Below, piece after piece: positions 8,581 through 17,078 of a DNA stretch of 64,000 nt; position 1 is the first letter of the stretch, and every line of letters starts with the position of its first letter. The DNA comes from Parabacteroides sp. 52. Its GTDB lineage: Bacteria > Bacteroidota > Bacteroidia > Bacteroidales > Tannerellaceae. The position numbers and the translations under genes are program-made. The notes beneath the pieces are model-generated. The model was not told the DNA's origin. It was given only the letters and a program-made list of their open reading frames with translations, and ran no database searches. The DNA lies in the NCBI RefSeq assembly GCF_010500925.1, contig NZ_QVMG01000009.1:45609-109608 (forward strand). Reading direction: 5' to 3'.

Positions 8581-9741
8581 TTACAATTTTATCTCTTTCA
8601 CAAATTTACCCGTATCATCGGTTATATGTAAGGTTATTTGTTTATCCTTCGCCTGAACCCGGACAATATGTTTGTTGGAATTTATCAGGATAGGAAAGTT
8701 ACAGTCTTCCTCTCCTTTCGGGATAAAGTGATGCCGGTGCAAATGAGCACTTAACATCAAGTCGATACCGGCAGCATTCAACAAAGGAATAAAATGTTTC
8801 TTCACCTGTATCGGACCATGCCAGGTCGAACGGATCGGGGGCACATGCATAACGGCGATCTTTATAGGTGCTTGTTTGAAAGCCTCACTCTCAAGTGTTT
8901 CTTTCAACCAGTTGATCTGATTTTCCCTGTATAGGTCGAAAGCAGCCAAGCCATGGTACTCAATATCACTATCCGGTTTATCTTCTCCTCCGTCCAATAC
9001 GATAAAGAAAACGGGACCCTGTCGGAACGCATAATAAGGTTGCCCGGTAGGGGTTGGGAAATAGTTTATATATGCATTGGAGAAGGTGCCACGGGTCTCA
9101 TGATTGCCTCGGGCCATAAAGAAAGGAAGCTCCGCAGCAAACGATTTAGAAGCCTGGGTAACGAAGCCGTCAAACACTTGTTTTTCCGAGAACATATTGC
9201 TTACCATATCTCCGTTGAAAAGGATAAAATCCATCTCTTTCAGATCGACGTTCTTGATTAGGTTCCCCAATAGTTCATTGTTCTCATGGATATCATTCAC
9301 CATGGCAAATGTCATTTCCGGCTTAGACAAGTCTAATGTCTTGAACACATAAGGATTCTGGCGATACACATTGCTGGCCGCCACCTTCCCATAACCGACA
9401 AAATAAGGTTCGAAGGCAGTTACCTCTTTCGAATAGATACGATACCGATAAGAAGTCGCTTTCTGCAAACCGGTGATCTTCACCTTATGCAAGGTGCCGA
9501 CCTCTTTCTTTCCGAAATTTGTCTGGTAAAAGCGAGGACGTTCTTCCGCATAGAAATGACTGCCATCATCAGGAGCCAGTTCCACCCAGGAAACGGCGTC
9601 TTTGGTGGTGGTCCATACAACGGTAACTTCATGTTCGGTCATCCCTTGCAGATAAGGACCGTATGCAATCTTAAAATCACTTTGAGCCAAAGCGACGAAA
9701 GGAAGGATAAAGAGAAAAAATAAAAAGGAAAGCTTTTTCAT
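8581..9741 (-). CDS. Secreted calcineurin-like metallophosphoesterase (purple acid phosphatase type)
   Basis: 386 residues. A signal peptide (to about ALAQ, residue 20) is followed by a fibronectin-like domain (about 22-135) like the N-terminal domain of purple acid phosphatases, then a metallophosphoesterase domain. Its metal motifs are D150-x-H152 (NDIHEN), GD at 177-178, GNHE at 212-215, MHVPP and HLHRHH. It should hydrolyse phosphate esters in the periplasm or outside the cell. It stands alone, with a terminator after it and the rubrerythrin terminator before it. Confidence 0.9.
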   Translation of the reverse strand: MKKLSFLFFLFILPFVALAQSDFKIAYGPYLQGMTEHEVTVVWTTTKDAVSWVELAPDDGSHFYAEERPRFYQTNFGKKEVGTLHKVKITGLQKATSYRYRIYSKEVTAFEPYFVGYGKVAASNVYRQNPYVFKTLDLSKPEMTFAMVNDIHENNELLGNLIKNVDLKEMDFILFNGDMVSNMFSEKQVFDGFVTQASKSFAAELPFFMARGNHETRGTFSNAYINYFPTPTGQPYYAFRQGPVFFIVLDGGEDKPDSDIEYHGLAAFDLYRENQINWLKETLESEAFKQAPIKIAVMHVPPIRSTWHGPIQVKKHFIPLLNAAGIDLMLSAHLHRHHFIPKGEEDCNFPILINSNKHIVRVQAKDKQITLHITDDTGKFVKEIKL

Positions 9742-9765
9742 ATCGTTTATTATTAAAAATAAAAA

Positions 9766-9787
9766 GGGAGGATTTGAAAATCCTCCC
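9766..9787. terminator. Intrinsic terminator after rubrerythrin
   Basis: The stem GGGAGGATTT/AAATCCTCCC with a tiny loop is followed by a T-rich run in the minus direction. It lies 36 bp after the rubrerythrin stop. Confidence 0.75.
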
Positions 9788-9823
9788 CAAAGTTAACGAA
9801 TTATCTGAAATGCTTTTTCGAAA

Positions 9824-10405
9824 TCAGGCATAATTTTGTTTCATCGGTTCAAAGTAAGCTTGTGGGTGTTCACAGGCCGGACATTGTACCGGAGCACTCT
9901 TGCCCTCAGAAACAAAACCACAGTTACGGCATTGCCACAGGGTCGTTTCTTCTTTTTCAAATACCTGATTCAATTCTATGTTTTGCAATAACTGAAGATA
10001 GCGTTTTTCGTGCTCTACCTCCACCTTGGCGATCATACGGAAAGCCGTTGCGATTTTCGGGAATCCTTCTTCTGCAGCCACATCCGCCCAAGCGGGATAG
10101 AGATCAGACCATTCTTCGTTCTCTCCGGCAGCGGCAGCAGCCAGGTTCTCTTGAGTCGTCCCGATCACTCCGGCAGGAAACGAACCGGTTATTTCCAACA
10201 TGCCGCCTTCAAGGAATTTAAAGAAACGTTTCGCATGTTCCTTTTCCTGGTCAGCCGTTTCTGTAAAAACAGCTGCAATCTGTTCATACCCTTCCTTTTT
10301 AGCCACACTGGCAAAGAAGGTATAACGCATTCTTGCCTGAGACTCACCAGCAAACGCCTTTAATAAATTTTGTTCCGTACGGGTTCCTTTGATACTTTTT
10401 TCCAT
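9824..10405 (-). CDS. rbr: Rubrerythrin
   Basis: 193 residues. An N-terminal ferritin-like four-helix domain carries the di-iron ligands in AGESQARMRY, ETADQEKEH, AAEEGF and KVEVEHEKRY. A C-terminal rubredoxin-like domain has two cysteine pairs (CRNCG and CPACEH). Rubrerythrin is a cytoplasmic NADH-linked hydrogen-peroxide reductase in anaerobes, with rubredoxin (483-644) as a plausible electron donor. The protein is full length and monocistronic. Confidence 0.96.
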   Translation of the reverse strand: MEKSIKGTRTEQNLLKAFAGESQARMRYTFFASVAKKEGYEQIAAVFTETADQEKEHAKRFFKFLEGGMLEITGSFPAGVIGTTQENLAAAAAGENEEWSDLYPAWADVAAEEGFPKIATAFRMIAKVEVEHEKRYLQLLQNIELNQVFEKEETTLWQCRNCGFVSEGKSAPVQCPACEHPQAYFEPMKQNYA

Positions 10406-10470
10406 AATGCTTTATTTTTTTATGTAAGAATAATTGCGAGTTTGTATAACCGCTGAATTAAAATGATAGA

Positions 10471-10478
10471 CAAATGTA
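10471..10478 (-). promoter_or_regulatory. -7 promoter element of rubrerythrin
   Basis: TACATTTG on the minus strand, about 65 bp before the start codon. The rest of the 445-bp divergent gap (10406-10850) holds the SulP promoter and the hairpin at 10632-10666; I see no gene in it. Confidence 0.55.
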
Positions 10479-10631
10479 AGAACTGTAAAATGATACGGCG
10501 TATGATTTAACTAGATAATATTTATCGAAAGATAAACAAAATTGATAACGTTCCGGCCATAGAATCGGAAAACAATCGCCGCCCCTTCTTTTTATCGTTC
10601 CCTTTTCGTTTCATCGCATGTATATACAAAA

Positions 10632-10675
10632 CGAATAAAGGCCGTAAAAGGTTCAATCCTTATTCGATTTTTTTG
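10632..10675. other. Unassigned hairpin with T-run in a divergent intergenic region
   Basis: CGAATAAAGG (10632-10641) pairs with CCTTATTCG (10658-10666), and a run of eight T follows at 10668-10675 on the plus strand. It looks like a terminator but no gene ends here. It may belong to a leader or small RNA, or be chance. Confidence 0.3.
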
Positions 10676-10810
10676 AAAAAACGATACCGGAAAGAGGATA
10701 AAAAAGCATATATACAGGCGTTCATATACAAGGCCTGACTCAAATTTGTAAAGGGGAAAGATTTTCCGAAAGCTCTTTCAAGTTATTTAGCTTCCGTTTG
10801 TATTTATTTA

Positions 10811-10818
10811 TAACTTTG
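10811..10818 (+). promoter_or_regulatory. -7 promoter element of the SulP transporter gene
   Basis: TAACTTTG, 33 bp before the start codon. No clear -33 TTTG is seen at the expected distance. Confidence 0.5.
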
Positions 10819-10850
10819 CGGTCTCAATTAATCAGGTATTTAGTATTGAA

Positions 10851-12557
10851 ATGAACAAATTTGACTTTCAGCCTAAACTTTTCAAAGCTATTCAAAGCTA
10901 TTCAAAAGAAAAGTTTTTGTCCGACCTGATGGCCGGTATTATTGTTGGGATCGTAGCACTTCCCTTAGCTATCGCGTTCGGTATCGCATCCGGAGTAAGC
11001 CCTGAAAAAGGGTTAATCACAGCTATCATTGGTGGTTTTATCGTCTCCTTCCTGGGAGGGAGCAGTGTACAAATCGGGGGACCGACAGGCGCTTTCATCG
11101 TCATCGTTTATGGAATCATCCAGAATTTCGGCATCGAAGGACTGGCTATCGCCACCGTGATGGCCGGTATCCTATTGGTTATCATGGGAGTACTCAAATT
11201 GGGTACAGTCATCAAATTTATCCCCTACCCGATTGTTGTCGGTTTCACGAGCGGTATCGCCCTGACCATCTTTACCACACAAATGAAAGACCTGTTCGGA
11301 TTAACCATGGAACGAGTGCCGGCAGATTTCATATCGAAATGGATTGCCTACTTTCAAAGTATACAGACAATCAATTGGTGGTCCCTACTCATCGGTATCA
11401 TCAGCATCGTGATTATCGTATACACACCCAAAATATCCAAAAAGGTTCCCGGATCGCTGATCGCTATTATCGTCATGACCCTGCTTGTGTACGTCATGCG
11501 AAATATACTGGGCATTACGGCCATCGAGACCATTGGTGACAGGTTCACCATTGATGCTTCGTTGCCGCAACCGGAAAGTATATCATTCAATATGGAGACA
11601 ATCAACCGCCTCTTGCCTTCCGCTTTTACCATTGCCATGCTGGGAGCGATCGAATCTTTATTATCCGCGACGGTAGCCGATGGGGTTACAGGCGACAAAC
11701 ACAATTCCAACACGGAACTAATTGCACAGGGAGCCGCCAATATCGTTGTCCCCATCTTCGGCGGTATACCCGTAACAGGGGCTATAGCCCGCACAATGAC
11801 CAATATAAACAATGGCGGACGGACTCCTGTGGCAGGGGTTATTCATGCGGTGGTATTATTACTTATCTTATTATTCCTGGGTCCCCTGACCGTACATATT
11901 CCTATGGCCTGCCTGGCTGGCGTATTGATCATCGTATCGTACAATATGAGCGAATGGCGTAACTTCCGCTCTCTCTTGAAAAATCCCAAAAGTGATGTCT
12001 ATGTCCTGTTGGCCACCTTCTTCCTGACCGTTATCTTCGACCTGACGATTGCCATCGAGATCGGATTACTGATGGCCATGTTGCTCTTCATGCGCCGGGT
12101 GATGCATACGACGCGTGTATCCGTTGTCCGGGACGTCGTCGACCTCTCCCAGGAAGGAGAAATACAACGCGACGAAGAGAAACTCATACTGCCTAAAGGG
12201 GTCGAAGTATATGAGATAGACGGTCCGTTCTTCTTCGGGGTTGCCAATAAGTTTGACGGGGTGATGCAGACCCTCGGAGACAAACCCAAAGTGCGTATCA
12301 TCCGTATGCGGAAAGTACCTTTCATGGACTCAACAGGACTGCATAACCTCGAAAGCCTGTTGCGCCTCTCCCAGTCTGAAAACATACAAATCATCCTTTC
12401 AGGTGTAAACACCGAAGTGCGCCATATGCTGGTCAAATCCGGCTTCGACAAGAAGATAGGAATCGAAAACATCTGCAGCGACATCAACCACGCTGTTGCC
12501 AAAGCAGAAAGCCTTATCCATAAACAAACGATGAACGATGAACGAATCGCAGATTAG
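10851..12557 (+). CDS. SulP-family inorganic anion transporter with STAS domain
   Basis: 568 residues. The N-terminal 400 residues form about a dozen hydrophobic segments, with the SulP signature region in the first helices ([20 protein letters not shown]). The C-terminal part (about 440-555) is a STAS domain with the conserved MDSTGLHNL loop, which in anti-sigma antagonists holds the phosphorylated serine. Family members move sulfate, bicarbonate or dicarboxylates across the inner membrane. The substrate cannot be assigned here. No carbonic anhydrase or sulfur gene is adjacent; the next gene, surE, has its own promoter. Confidence 0.92.
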   Translation: MNKFDFQPKLFKAIQSYSKEKFLSDLMAGIIVGIVALPLAIAFGIASGVSPEKGLITAIIGGFIVSFLGGSSVQIGGPTGAFIVIVYGIIQNFGIEGLAIATVMAGILLVIMGVLKLGTVIKFIPYPIVVGFTSGIALTIFTTQMKDLFGLTMERVPADFISKWIAYFQSIQTINWWSLLIGIISIVIIVYTPKISKKVPGSLIAIIVMTLLVYVMRNILGITAIETIGDRFTIDASLPQPESISFNMETINRLLPSAFTIAMLGAIESLLSATVADGVTGDKHNSNTELIAQGAANIVVPIFGGIPVTGAIARTMTNINNGGRTPVAGVIHAVVLLLILLFLGPLTVHIPMACLAGVLIIVSYNMSEWRNFRSLLKNPKSDVYVLLATFFLTVIFDLTIAIEIGLLMAMLLFMRRVMHTTRVSVVRDVVDLSQEGEIQRDEEKLILPKGVEVYEIDGPFFFGVANKFDGVMQTLGDKPKVRIIRMRKVPFMDSTGLHNLESLLRLSQSENIQIILSGVNTEVRHMLVKSGFDKKIGIENICSDINHAVAKAESLIHKQTMNDERIAD

Positions 12558-12569
12558 ATATACTTTTCC

Positions 12570-12577
12570 TATCTTTG
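12570..12577 (+). promoter_or_regulatory. -7 promoter element of surE
   Basis: TATCTTTG, 33 bp before the ATG at 12611 and just after the SulP gene stop. It lies within the longer surE reading frame that begins at 12575, which supports the later start. Confidence 0.65.
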
Positions 12578-12610
12578 CTTCGAAAAAGCAAAGAGAAAAC
12601 AAATAAAGGT

Positions 12611-13381
12611 ATGGTAAACGAACGTCCGCTTATTCTGATTACAAATGATGATGGTGTGTATGCCAAAGGCATAAATGAGTTAGTAAAATGTCTCCGCGAT
12701 CTGGGAGAACTGGTTGTATTTGCTCCGGACGGTCCCCGTTCAGGCATGGGAAGCGCTATCACTTCTTTGGTTCCGATAAAATATGCCTTATTAAAGAAAG
12801 AGCCAGGTTTAACAGTGTATAAATGTACCGGTACGCCTGTCGATTGTGTGAAGCTGGCGATAAACGAGGTATTGGATCGTCAACCCGATCTCTTAGTTTC
12901 CGGTATCAATCACGGGGGAAATATGGCCATTGCGGTGAACTATTCGGGAACGATGGGAGCAGCTGCCGAAGGATGTATTTTCGATATACCCTCGTTGGGT
13001 GTTTCCCTGTTGGACAGCTCGCCGGATGCAGACTTCTCAGAGTCCTGCCGTTTGGGCCGTATGATTGCCCGGCGGGTGATAAAGGACGGGCTTCCCCGCG
13101 GTACGTACCTGAACCTGAACGTTCCCAACCAATCCGAGGTAAAAGGATTGAAGATCTGTCGCCAGGCTGCCGGACGCTGGACGCGCGAATTTATGCGCAG
13201 CGAAGCACCGAACGGAGAGTCTGTGTTCTGGTTGACGGGCAACTTTGAAAATGCCAAACCCATTCATCCCGACAACGACACCCTGGCTTTGGACAGCGGA
13301 TATGCTTCTCTTGTCCCCTGCAAGATCGATGTGACAGACTATGACTTTATGTGTAAGATAAATCATTGGGAAATACATTGA
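12611..13381 (+). CDS. surE: 5'/3'-nucleotidase SurE
   Basis: 256 residues. The metal site begins with the N-terminal ITNDDG (aspartates 13 and 14), followed by PRSGMG and SGINHGGN, then the conserved GTMGAA loop. SurE removes phosphate from nucleoside 5'- and 3'-monophosphates in the cytoplasm. The start codon at 12611 follows from the -7 box at 12570. It is followed by a large inverted repeat and then lpxB on the same strand, an arrangement in which surE and lpxB could be co-transcribed. Confidence 0.95.
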   Translation: MVNERPLILITNDDGVYAKGINELVKCLRDLGELVVFAPDGPRSGMGSAITSLVPIKYALLKKEPGLTVYKCTGTPVDCVKLAINEVLDRQPDLLVSGINHGGNMAIAVNYSGTMGAAAEGCIFDIPSLGVSLLDSSPDADFSESCRLGRMIARRVIKDGLPRGTYLNLNVPNQSEVKGLKICRQAAGRWTREFMRSEAPNGESVFWLTGNFENAKPIHPDNDTLALDSGYASLVPCKIDVTDYDFMCKINHWEIH

Positions 13382-13393
13382 TAATGGAAAATG

Positions 13394-13550
13394 GAATCGC
13401 AGATCGCTTAGCGAAGCGTAAAGCAAAATGGATAATTGAAAATGAAGAAGAGAACAATTCTTTTTATTTTCAATGGAGATATACTTTACCGAGTAATCTT
13501 TGATTTCATTTTCCATTTTGCTTTACGCTTCGCTAAGCGATCTGCGATTC
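13394..13550. repeat. Long perfect inverted repeat between surE and lpxB
   Basis: Two identical 38-bp arms (13394-13431 and 13513-13550) are inverted around an 81-bp AT-rich spacer. Each arm contains a smaller palindrome around CGCTAAGCG. Outside and inside the arms are A/T-rich words repeating every 7 nt, for example TTTTCAA twice at 13560-13573. In a surE-lpxB transcript the arms would form a very stable stem. It looks like a small non-autonomous element. The rest of the 197-bp gap has no gene. Confidence 0.8.
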
Positions 13551-13578
13551 AATTCTCCATTTTCAATTTTCAATACAT

Positions 13579-14715
13579 ATGCGTTATTATCTAATTGCCG
13601 GCGAAGCATCCGGAGACTTACATGCTTCTAATCTAATGGCCTCGCTGAAACAGCAAGACCCGGAGGCAGATTTTCGCTTTCTGGGAGGAGACCTGATGCA
13701 AAAGGTGGGTGGTACTCTGGTGAAACATTACAGGGAGATGGCCTATATGGGCTTTATCCCTGTCTTACTCCATTTGCGTACGATATTGAAGAATATGCAG
13801 AGCTGCAAAGAGGATATTCGCCGGTATGCACCGGATGTGGTTATCTTGGTGGACTATCCGGGCTTTAACCTGCAGATTGCAAAGTTTGTTAAGACGGTAC
13901 TGCGATTGCCGGTTTATTATTATATATCCCCCAAGATATGGGCCTGGAAAGAATACCGCATCAAGAGTATCCGGCGGTATGTAGACCGTATGTTCTGTAT
14001 TCTTCCTTTTGAGAAAGACTTTTATCAAAAACATAATTATGCCATTGACTATGTAGGCAACCCTTCTGTCGATTCGGTAAATAACTACCTGACGAATCAT
14101 CCCGTTTCCTTGCATACATTAAAAAAAGAAGCTTCCCTCTCCGACAAACCCATCCTGGCCCTCTTGGCCGGTAGCCGCAAGCAAGAGATAAAAGACAATC
14201 TGCCGGTCATGCTGGAAGCGATCGCCCATTTCCCGGACTACCAAGCAGTGATTGCCGGTGCTCCCGGTATCGACAAGACCTATTATAAACAGTATATCGG
14301 AGACCACCCGGTCACGATTGTCTTTGATAAAACATATGCCCTTTTGCAACAGAGTAGTGCCGCCTTGGTGACATCGGGCACGGCAACGCTAGAGACTTCT
14401 TTGTTTTTAGTCCCCCAGGTCGTCTGTTATTATACACCGGCAGGGAAATGGGTCCATTTTGTTTTTCGTCATTTCTTTCATATCCGCTACATCTCGCTTG
14501 TCAACCTGATTGCAGGCCGTGAAGTCGTGCAGGAATTGTTCGGCGAACGCTTCTCTCTCTCAAACATAAAAGAAGAGTTGGAAAGAATCCTTCAGGATGC
14601 ATCCTACCGCGAGAAAATGATCTCCGACTATAAAGAGATCGTCTCTATCTTAGGTGCTCCCGGTGCCTCCCAACGTGCCGCCGAATTGATTTATCAGTCG
14701 TTGAAGAAGGCGTAA
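13579..14715 (+). CDS. lpxB: Lipid-A-disaccharide synthase
   Basis: 378 residues, the usual length. The N-terminus YLIAGEASGDLHASNL is the LpxB signature; PxIWAW (SPKIWAWKEYR) and SGTATLE are the other conserved glycosyltransferase family 19 segments. The enzyme joins UDP-2,3-diacylglucosamine and lipid X at the inner membrane to make the tetra-acyl disaccharide of lipid A. The presence of lpxB confirms a Gram-negative cell with lipopolysaccharide. Confidence 0.97.
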   Translation: MRYYLIAGEASGDLHASNLMASLKQQDPEADFRFLGGDLMQKVGGTLVKHYREMAYMGFIPVLLHLRTILKNMQSCKEDIRRYAPDVVILVDYPGFNLQIAKFVKTVLRLPVYYYISPKIWAWKEYRIKSIRRYVDRMFCILPFEKDFYQKHNYAIDYVGNPSVDSVNNYLTNHPVSLHTLKKEASLSDKPILALLAGSRKQEIKDNLPVMLEAIAHFPDYQAVIAGAPGIDKTYYKQYIGDHPVTIVFDKTYALLQQSSAALVTSGTATLETSLFLVPQVVCYYTPAGKWVHFVFRHFFHIRYISLVNLIAGREVVQELFGERFSLSNIKEELERILQDASYREKMISDYKEIVSILGAPGASQRAAELIYQSLKKA

Positions 14716-14790
14716 AGAGTCCTTATCCCCTTTATCCCGGATTTTATTACCACCCGCAGGTATTCCAACCCCTTACTTCCTGTCAATTAA

Positions 14791-14904
14791 AAGTGTCGAT
14801 AGCCGTCGACACTTGTGCTGATATATGTCGACACTTTTGCCGATATATATCAGCACAATTGCCGACGTATATCGGCAATTGTGCCGACAGATGTCAGCAA
14901 TTTT
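14791..14904. repeat. Palindromic array A: five units with exact 22-bp period
   Basis: Five imperfect palindromes start at 14793, 14815, 14837, 14859 and 14881, exactly 22 bp apart. Each has a 7-bp arm ending GA, a 6-bp core and a 7-bp arm starting TC. Unit 4 reads TTGCCGA-N6-TCGGCAA; units 1-3 and 5 use GTGTCGA, GTGCTGA, TTGCCGA and GTGCCGA as left arms. Linkers are 2 bp. The array lies between lpxB and the ECF sigma gene. Arrays with the same architecture are at 27286-27393 and 47850-47935. I do not recognise a named family. The rest of 14905-15139 shows no gene. Confidence 0.85.
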
Positions 14905-15139
14905 ATTTATTCCCTTTTTTGTACCTATAAAACGAAGTCGGGGCAATCGGAAGGGTTGAAATTGGGGAGGTTGCTATTGAGATACACCAACAGTCCGATT
15001 TATGAAATAAGGCAACAAAAGCATTTTATGAAAAAGAATGTGAAAAGAATGATGGGTTTGAATCCGGATAATACTAATATTTCCCTATTTTTGTGGTATT
15101 TTTATGTTTTACGATAATCTTTCCCTCTTTTGGTAAAAA

Positions 15140-15697
15140 ATGTTGAAAACAAAACAAAACGATTACAAAATATTGTATGAGAAATACATAAATCAAATGT
15201 ATTCCTACGGTAAGTCGTTGGGCATTGCCGATGATGTTTTGTATGATTTTATCCATGACATTTTTCTTCATCTGTTTGAATATAAGAATGAGATAGCCCA
15301 AGGCGAACAGGGGAAATTTTATCTGTTACGTAGCTTGAAGAACCGCTTCATTTCGCAGATAAGAAAAGAGGTTGATCAGGTAGCCCTCACAGATATTGAA
15401 GAGTACGACTTTGAGATATCTATTACCGGCTTAGATCGTATAGAAGAAGAAGAGGAGCGGAAAGAGACAGGCAGGCAAATAGAACAAATGTTAGCCTGTC
15501 TTACCAGCCGACAGCGCGAGGCCATCTATTTGCGCTATATGCAAGGGTTGGAATACAATGAGATAGCGGAATTATGCGATCTAACTCCTAAAGGTGCCCG
15601 TAAGTTGATTTACCGTGCGATCGATCGTCTGCGTGAACAATACGGATCCGTGTCTTTACTTTATCTTTTCTTATTAAAAGATATTTTTCCATTTTAA
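15140..15697 (+). CDS. ECF-type RNA polymerase sigma factor
   Basis: 185 residues. Region 2 (about residues 8-75, LYEKYINQMYSYGKSLGI to KNRFISQIRK) would bind the -10 element, and region 4 (about 115-165, LTSRQREAIYLRYMQGLEY with NEIAELCDLTPKGARKLI) is the helix-turn-helix for the -35 element. It belongs to the Bacteroidetes sigma group that pairs with FecR proteins and SusC transducers. The FecR gene follows after 60 bp and SusC/SusD after that, so this sigma probably drives the nutrient-uptake operon. Confidence 0.92.
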   Translation: MLKTKQNDYKILYEKYINQMYSYGKSLGIADDVLYDFIHDIFLHLFEYKNEIAQGEQGKFYLLRSLKNRFISQIRKEVDQVALTDIEEYDFEISITGLDRIEEEEERKETGRQIEQMLACLTSRQREAIYLRYMQGLEYNEIAELCDLTPKGARKLIYRAIDRLREQYGSVSLLYLFLLKDIFPF

Positions 15698-15757
15698 TGG
15701 GGTCATTTTTTCTTTTTATGCGTATGTATTAAAAACAACGTGTAAAAAGAATTTAGA

Positions 15758-16933
15758 ATGGGCGATACACCTCAAAGGGAAACAATACAAAAATTACTAC
15801 ATGATTACCGCTTTACAGCTTGGCACATAGCTCCTACAGAGGAGTTGGATGCGTTTTGGCATTCCTGGATGGAAGAACATCCGGACGAACGACCGGCTGT
15901 TGAACAGGCGCGTAATATACTATGTTCCCTTCGTCTGAATGATTACACTATTTCGGAGGAGAAATCCGAACAGCTTTGGCAACGTTTGCAACACTCCATG
16001 CAAGCCAATCGTATCAAGAGACGCCGGATGATATTCCGGAATGCGGCAGCTTGTGCGGCAGTTGTTCTACTGGGTGTTGCCGGTTGGCTGTGGCAGGCAA
16101 ACGGGCTGTTGGAAGACAACCTGGTGGATGCCACTCCTTTGTTTGAGGAGTTGCAAACGGAAGTCACCCTGATTTCTGACAGCCGGGATACGCTGTGGGT
16201 AGAGGATAATACATTGATTGCTTACCAGGCGGATATCGCGGTGGAAACGCAAACAAACGAACGGATCATCACCCCGCAGACCCATACAGTGGAAGGAGAA
16301 AACGTAGAAATGAACACATTGATTGTTCCCCGGGGAAGACGTTCTTCTTTGTTATTGGAGGATGGTTCGAAGATATGGGTGAACTCCGGCAGTAAACTTC
16401 ATTTCCCTTCTCATTTCGACGCCTCTCATCGTTCGATAGAAGTGGAAGGAGAAGCCTATATCGAAGTGGCCAAAAGCGAAATACCCTTTTATGTAAAGAC
16501 AAACGATTTCACAGTCAATGTACTGGGAACCAAATTCAATGTCACAGCTTATAAAGAGGAGAAAGAAAGGTCTGTTGTCCTGGCAGAAGGAAGTGTACAG
16601 GTCGAAACAAGTGTATATGAAAAAATCGTTCTTTCGCCGGATCAGAAGTTGACTTTGGCAGAAGACGGAAAGAGTATAGAGCAGGTAAATGTGTATGATT
16701 ATATCTCCTGGAAAGACGGTATTCTTCAGTTCAATGGCGAGACGATGGGCAATATCCTGTCCCGCTTAAGTCGTTACTATAATGTGCCGATCAAATACCA
16801 GGCAGGAATCGAGCAGCGTCGCTCTTCCGGCAAATTAGTCCTTTTCGAAGATATTGATCAGGTGATGGAGACCTTTTCTATCCTGTATGATACGCATTAT
16901 CGCTTTGAATCAGAAACTTTATTTATAGAATGA
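15758..16933 (+). CDS. FecR-type transmembrane anti-sigma factor
   Basis: 391 residues. A cytoplasmic N-terminal part of about 90 residues that should hold the sigma factor is followed by one membrane helix (about 95-112, AACAAVVLLGVAGWLW) and a periplasmic FecR domain (about 190-290, LIVPRGRRSSLLLEDGS with KIWVNSGSKLHFP). A C-terminal secretin-like segment ends it (FNGETMGNILSRLSRYYNVP). The FecR domain should sense the signalling domain of the SusC protein and release the sigma factor when substrate is present. Confidence 0.93.
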   Translation: MGDTPQRETIQKLLHDYRFTAWHIAPTEELDAFWHSWMEEHPDERPAVEQARNILCSLRLNDYTISEEKSEQLWQRLQHSMQANRIKRRRMIFRNAAACAAVVLLGVAGWLWQANGLLEDNLVDATPLFEELQTEVTLISDSRDTLWVEDNTLIAYQADIAVETQTNERIITPQTHTVEGENVEMNTLIVPRGRRSSLLLEDGSKIWVNSGSKLHFPSHFDASHRSIEVEGEAYIEVAKSEIPFYVKTNDFTVNVLGTKFNVTAYKEEKERSVVLAEGSVQVETSVYEKIVLSPDQKLTLAEDGKSIEQVNVYDYISWKDGILQFNGETMGNILSRLSRYYNVPIKYQAGIEQRRSSGKLVLFEDIDQVMETFSILYDTHYRFESETLFIE

Positions 16934-16991
16934 TATTAACTACAAAAAACAGTTGCCTATGAAGTGAAACTATCCGAAAAGACCCACAAAA

Positions 16992-17023
16992 AAGCCCGGA
17001 CGATGTACTAGATCATCCGAGCT
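16992..17023 (+). terminator. Hairpin between anti-sigma and SusC genes
   Basis: A 12-bp imperfect stem (AGCCCGGACGAT with ATCATCCGAGCT) is followed by a weak T run. It may partly end transcription from the sigma/FecR genes so that the SusC operon depends on its own promoter. Confidence 0.5.
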
Positions 17024-17078
17024 GATTTTACATTAGAAGTATACACTTAAAATAAAAATCTTAAAGACATACAAATGT

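Noticed and set aside
14791-14904. Arrays A, B and C as CRISPR arrays
   Set aside because: Units are 22 bp with 2-bp linkers, so there are no unique spacers, and no cas genes are present.
14815-15117. A 100-codon plus-strand open frame between lpxB and the sigma gene
   Set aside because: Its first third is array A read as codons, it has no promoter or family likeness, and composition is not that of the neighbouring genes.
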